Source: Papilionanthe hookeriana x Papilionanthe teres (Eukaryota > Streptophyta > Magnoliopsida > Asparagales > Orchidaceae). Taken from it: a stretch of 64,000 nucleotides of DNA. The notes under the pieces are model-generated. The model did not search any database and was not told the origin of the DNA. It was given only the letters and a program-made list of their open reading frames with translations. Each line of letters opens with the position of its first letter. The first letter of the stretch is position 1. Shown here one piece after another: positions 59,190 through 64,000 of the stretch. The position numbers were made by a program, and so were the translations under genes. The stretch is taken from positions 28,267,345 to 28,331,344 of the forward strand of contig CM040439.1 of the NCBI GenBank assembly GCA_022702705.1, read 5' to 3'.

Positions 59190-59960
59190 TGTGCTTTTCA
59201 CGGACGATATCCTTCTTGTGGATAATACTAAAGAAAGATTTCAGGAAAAACTTAAATTATGGAGGTCTACATTGGAGTCTAAAGGCCTTTGTTTGAGTAG
59301 ATCTAAAATTGAATAAATCATTAAATGTGTGATCCAGTGGCAGAGTTCTATGGATGATCCAGTGGCAGAGCTCTATGAATGATCGAATAAATCATTAAAT
59401 GTGTGATCGTTTCAGATTTCTTGGGACTATTGTTCAAAGTGATGGTGATATAGAGGAGGATGTTATTAGCAGAATTCAAGTTGGTTGGTTGAAGTGGAGG
59501 AATGCATCGGGCCTATTGTGTGATAGAAAAGTGCCGCTTAGACTTGAAGGAAAATTTTATAAGATGGTGGTGAGACTTGCAATGCTGTATGGTGCAGAAT
59601 GTTGGCCTTTAAAAGAGAAGCATATAACAAAGTTAAGTGTTATTGAGATGAGAATGCTTAGGTGGATGGCTTGAACAAACAACATGAGAAATGCATAAAT
59701 CCGTGATAGGGTTGGTGTAGCTCTAGTGGCGGACAAGATTAGAGATAGTTGTCTTAGATGGTTCGGTCACATTAAACTTCAATCATCTGATGATCCTGTT
59801 AGGAGAGTAGATGTTTTAGATTCGACTTATGTTAAGAAAGACAAAGGTAAACCTAAAAAGACAAGGTCATATTGTATAAAAAATGATCTTAATCCATTAT
59901 AACTAAATGGATATATGTCCACTTAGTGGGATAAAGGCTTGTTGTTGTTGTATATAAAAA
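59190..59960 (+). mobile_element. LINE (L1-type) 3' half, right arm
   Basis: Mirror of 31,341-32,125. Order on the plus strand: FTDDILLVDN and LWRSTLESKGL, an internal duplication, then the 91-residue frame 59,399-59,674, then RVGVALVADKIRD and CLRWFGHIKLQ, ending GGGATAAAGGCTTGTTGTTG. Truncated at its 5' end and not active. It lies in an intron of the SHPRH-like fragment, between two ~90-bp direct repeats (59,093-59,180 and 60,533-60,622). Confidence 0.8.
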
Positions 59961-61104
59961 AGACTATGATGTTTCATTCTTCTGTTTAATGTAAGAAAGA
60001 TATTGTGTTAAATTCAATGGCCAAAACGACCCGCACATTGTCAAAATATGATATTATATGCAAATGGTTTATTAAAAACAAACAAAAATAAATAAAATAT
60101 AAAAAAGGTTGCTTTGTACTTTCAGAACCCACCCCTCCTTAAAGCAGCCATATAATCCATTTCAAGTAGGCTGAGATTCACTCAATAGCTCACCTTTTTA
60201 ATGTATCAAATTAGTTTGTGTTTTTTTATTTTCTGAGACACATGGTATTGTCTGACACTCTAAATCATTGTTAATAATACTTTTGTGCCTCTAAATCACA
60301 TCTTTCATACCTCGCTATAAGTTTTCTATGCAACAAATTGATTAGATATAAGCATGGACATGGAGATTAATTTTATAAATATCAATCAAGCAAATAAAAT
60401 GTTGAAGTGATTCTCCCTTATTTCTATTGTTTCCTCCTCCTTCATTAGGCAAGAACTTGAAGAATAGGATCAATCAAGAAGGCTTCAATTCTCCTTTTTT
60501 ATGTGCTTGTCATGTCCTTGCCTTAATAGATGAGTTCAAGGAGCATTCAAATATCACTTTAATGGCCCCTCCTATGGAAATTTGACATGCAGTAAAACCT
60601 GGCTCCACTCGTTGTCTAACTTGGTAGTAACCCACCCCACCCCCCTCTTAAAGATATTTGAATATTGCAATCAAGGGGTTCCCCAACTTCTCATTATAGT
60701 TTGGTCAACCTCCAAATGTTATAATAGGTCTCTTTCTATGCTTTGCTTTTTGCAATTCCTTAAATGAAATTAGAGGCCATATCAAACTTGGAATCGACAA
60801 TCAACATATCTAAATTGATGCTTTCTTAGCGATTATTTTTATTTTTAATGACGATATGCAATTACACCTACTTCCACATAAATTTTAATCTCTTTTGCTC
60901 ATTAGTTGAGTAACCAAAAGCGATGGAATAATCTACTATCAACATTGTTAGTTATTATGAAAAAAGAAAAAAAAAACAAAGTTCTTTTGCGCTATAGATC
61001 AGTTTAATTGGAGCATCTTTCCTTTTTAGTAAAATAAATCCTTTTGTTAGCTGATCACCCAATTTTATTAGTCTTTGTAATTCTAATATGGTGTCCTTTT
61101 TTAG
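59961..61104. other. intron-like DNA between SHPRH-like exons (right arm)
   Basis: Mirror of 30,192-31,340; no exon recognised. A short 61-codon frame (60,582-60,767) lies over the direct repeat and has no known relatives. Confidence 0.4.
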
Positions 61105-61320
61105 GCTGTTTAAACTTGACAGAGAAGGTGGTTCTGCTCAGGAAAGTACCAAAAAAATTGGCTTGTGTGTCCTACTTGCCGTCAACAAACAGTGATGAAG
61201 CATGTTGCTTATGTAGATAAGAAACAAAATAAGGATAGCGGCTCAAGGACCGCAAAAGCCTTCCATGCTCGAGACTTGAATGAAAGTTCCATTGTTATTC
61301 AAGGATCATACAAAACAAAG
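61105..61320 (+). pseudogene. SHPRH-like RING-end exon (right arm), frameshifted
   Basis: Mirror of 29,975-30,191. It reads GACAGAGAAGG where the left arm reads GACGAGAGAAGG, and CTCAGGA for CTCGGGA. The 1-base difference puts the first third out of frame with CPTCRQQTVMKHVAYVD. Which arm has the true sequence is open. Confidence 0.6.
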
Positions 61321-61529
61321 GTATGCTTTGTTGTATCATCGAAAATATACTTTTCAATTATTAGTGGCACGAAGTGATTGATATATTTGCATGCTTGACC
61401 CTATATTGGAGTAACGTATTACATTATAGGAACACCTACACACTATACACTAGAATGCACAAAACACTTGAAACTTGTTCATGGATAAGAAAAAATAATT
61501 TTAATTAATTTTTATTAATATAGTTTGCT

Positions 61530-61830
61530 CAACAACAAAAACAACAAAAATAAGCCTTTATCCCACTAATTGGGGTTGGTTACATTTATCCTTTTTCTCT
61601 ATTATGTCCAATTGAGTGTCATATTTTCATTTAATTCTAATAAATTAATATCATTTTTTTATACAACATACCCAAGTCTTTTTAGGTATACCTCTACCTT
61701 TCTTAGCACAAGTCAAATCTAAAATATCTATTCTCCTAACTAGGTGATTAGGTGTTCAACGTTTAATGTGACCAAACCATCTATGATGACTCTCACTAAT
61801 CTTGTTTGCCACTGGAGTTATTCCAACCCT
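61530..61830 (-). mobile_element. LINE 3' end fragment (right arm)
   Basis: Mirror of 29,450-29,765; the CAACAAAAACAACAA tail is at about 61,530-61,550. At the VGITPVANK motif this copy has the expected CCAGTGG (inverted CCACTGG), while the left arm has an altered CCGAAGTGG. Confidence 0.65.
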
Positions 61831-61910
61831 TTCACAGATATGCTTGCCCGAATGATAGTTTTCCCCTCCCACGCATAGATTAACTTGTCAATGCCACGTC
61901 TGGGCATCAA

Positions 61911-62747
61911 ATGCTCAGCTTTATAGACGCTTATTCAGGGTACATTCAAATAAGAATAAACCAAGTAGATGAGGAGGCCACCTCTTTTCAAACTGATAAA
62001 GACTTATACTGTTATCTGACTATGCCTTTCGAACTAAAAAATACTAGTGCAACTTATCAACGTCTCATGAATAAGGCATTCAGAAACCTTCTCGGGCATA
62101 CAATGGATGTTTACGTTGATGATATGTTAGTAAAAAGCTTGGAAGACTCCCGACATATTTCTCATATAGAGGAGTGTTTCCAACTCCTTCGTCAATATGA
62201 TTTACGACTTAACCCGACGAAATGTGCTTTCGGAGTCACATCAGGGAAGTTTCTGGGATTCATGGTTACCCATCCTGGAATTAAGGCAAACCCAGAAAAA
62301 ATCAAGGCACTGAGGGACATGATGCCTCCAAGAAACATCAAGGAGGTGCAACGCTTGAATGGTCGTATATCCGCTCTATCTCGTTTCTTAGCTCGTTTAT
62401 GGGATAAGTATTTGTCGTTTTTCAAGATACTTAGAGGCGCTCGAAACACTGGTTTTCAATGGTCAGATGACTGTCAGATCGCTTTCGAACAATTTAAGGC
62501 ATATCTGGCTTCACCGCCCCTTCTCTCAAAACCCATCCAAGAGGAGATGTTATATATCTACGTAGCCATTTCACCTCTCCCAATAAGCTCTGTCCTGATC
62601 AGAATGGAAAACTTAATTGAGAAACCAGCATACTACGTCAGTAAGATTCTCACTGATACAGAAAGTCATTATCTGATGGCGGACAAGACTGCACTAGCTT
62701 TGGTATCCTCAAAATTCGTGTCATACATCAAGATTCATACCAAATGA
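61911..62747 (+). pseudogene. Ty3/gypsy reverse transcriptase/RNase H, open frame
   Basis: 278 codons open from ATG 61,911. Order: FIDAYSGYIQIRI, LYCYLTMPFELKNTSATYQR, the catalytic MDVYVDDMLVKSL, LNPTKCAFGVTSGKFLGF, NPEKIKALRDM, KEVQRLNGRISALSRFLA and the RNase H-linked FQWSDDCQIAFEQFKAYLAS, then YYVSKILTD. These are the conserved blocks from RT palm to the connection/RNase H region. The frame stops at 62,745, before RNase H is complete, and no gag, protease, integrase or LTRs are nearby, so it is a fragment despite the open frame. Its left-arm mirror is broken. Confidence 0.85.
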
Positions 62748-62929
62748 TAAATTTATTGACATTGTATAGCAATTAGATATAAGTTTTTTTTATTTTTTAT
62801 CATAGCATGAACTCTTTTTTTTACATAAATTACTTAATTTTTTTTGAAGTACAAACCTAAGAAATATCACTTTCATGGTAAAAAGTATGGGATCCAATTT
62901 GAATTAGGATTGATTTCATAATAGAATTT

Positions 62930-63255
<326 letters not shown>

Positions 63256-63308
63256 TATATATATATATATTCCAACTATATTATGCTAGTTTTAATAAAT
63301 CTGAAAAT

Positions 63309-63838
63309 TATGGGTGTAAACGAGCCAAACTGGATTTGTGTTCGGCTAGTTTATATTTCAAACACAAAAATATGTTTGTGCTCTACTCATTCTACAGTGA
63401 GCCCAACACGAGCTATTCGCGAATAAAGAATTGCTTTCGACAACTCTAATCATGCAATCATAGTGATATTAAGAATTGGGCAAGTCTTTAAATCGATTGT
63501 TTATATTATAACATCATTTAAATATAACTTAAATATATTTTTATTCTATTTTTTAAATCAATAATTTTAACTGATCATAAATTTTTGTAGTCTTGTAGCC
63601 GATTAATTTTTTTAAAGATACTACTTATCAATATATATAAAATTAATGAGTAGTATTTTGAGCCAAAACAATCCGAACACGAACGAACAATTCTTTATTT
63701 GTGTTCAGCTCGTTTATATATTGAGCACAACTAAAGTGTTCGCGTTTGGCTCGTTAACTTAGCGAACGAATTGAACACGAGCTTCTTAACGAGTCGAAAA
63801 GGAGCTATTCACGAATAACGAGCCATTTTAACATCCTA
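63309..63838. mobile_element. hAT-like element at outer end of right arm
   Basis: Mirror of 27,412-27,941: TATGGGTGTAAACGAGCC at the left and ACGAGCCATTTTAACATCCTA at the right in separate runs. Followed by the dispersed repeat shared with 14,694 onward. Confidence 0.65.
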
Positions 63839-64000
63839 CTAAAAACTATAAAGTGCTTTTTGATTGAATTTTAATAAGAATATCTCAGTAGATTTTTTTT
63901 ATATACTTTCATATGGTCTAATTTCTAAATGGGTATTATTTGGACATTATTTTTGCCGCATGTGGTCTAATTTCTATATATATATATATTAATAAAAACT

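Noticed and set aside
61911..62747. The gypsy RT as an active element or an integrated pararetrovirus
   Set aside because: Only RT and part of RNase H are present, with no LTR, gag, integrase or movement-protein sequence nearby; the block order fits Ty3/gypsy.

Overview
The window is nuclear DNA from a flowering plant. The evidence is interrupted exons with GT..AG borders, a NETWORKED/KIP1-like coiled-coil gene, CrRLK1L (FERONIA-type) receptor kinases, an SHPRH-like SNF2/RING gene, and remnants of Ty1/copia, Ty3/gypsy, LINE, SINE, hAT-like and PIF/Harbinger-like elements. The sequence is AT-rich and full of microsatellites. Only the partial gene at the left edge looks undamaged. Almost all other coding sequence is duplicated, truncated or frameshifted.

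Layout. 1-978: C-terminal part of a NETWORKED-like gene. 979-4,740: intergenic DNA, a possible LTR with primer-binding site, a GC-rich block and copia scraps. 4,758-8,300 and 20,220-23,170: two direct copies of one segment, each with a thioredoxin-like last exon (+) and a damaged CrRLK1L gene (-). 8,300-20,220: gypsy and copia remnants, hAT-like elements, a SINE candidate, a TIM21-like pseudo-exon and a small unrecognised gene. 23,170-27,330: hAT-like and PIF/Harbinger-like elements with readable target-site duplications.

27,330 to the right edge is a very large inverted repeat. Arms of about 16.6 kb (27,330-43,954 and 47,397 to about 63,935) surround a 3.4-kb spacer. Each arm holds the same series: an hAT-like element, a long CA/GT microsatellite, gypsy RT, LINE pieces, three SHPRH-like exons, a G/T-rich minisatellite, two unrecognised gene pieces, a hairpin, and a further internal inverted repeat. 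Most of the spacer is a PIF/Harbinger-like element (43,954-46,583) flanked by TAA.

The arms are nearly identical in exons, but in the transposon and repeat parts they differ again and again by CG on the left against CAG, CTG or CA on the right. The pattern looks more like a methylation-linked consensus error than ordinary mutation, so the palindrome should be confirmed in raw reads. A small palindromic element with GGGGCATTTACATACATACC-like ends is scattered through the whole window and contributes to several microsatellites and to one of the duplicated segments.

I found no operon-like or defence-like system. The most notable features are the large palindrome, the two CrRLK1L copies that lost complementary parts of the ectodomain, and the foldback element family.
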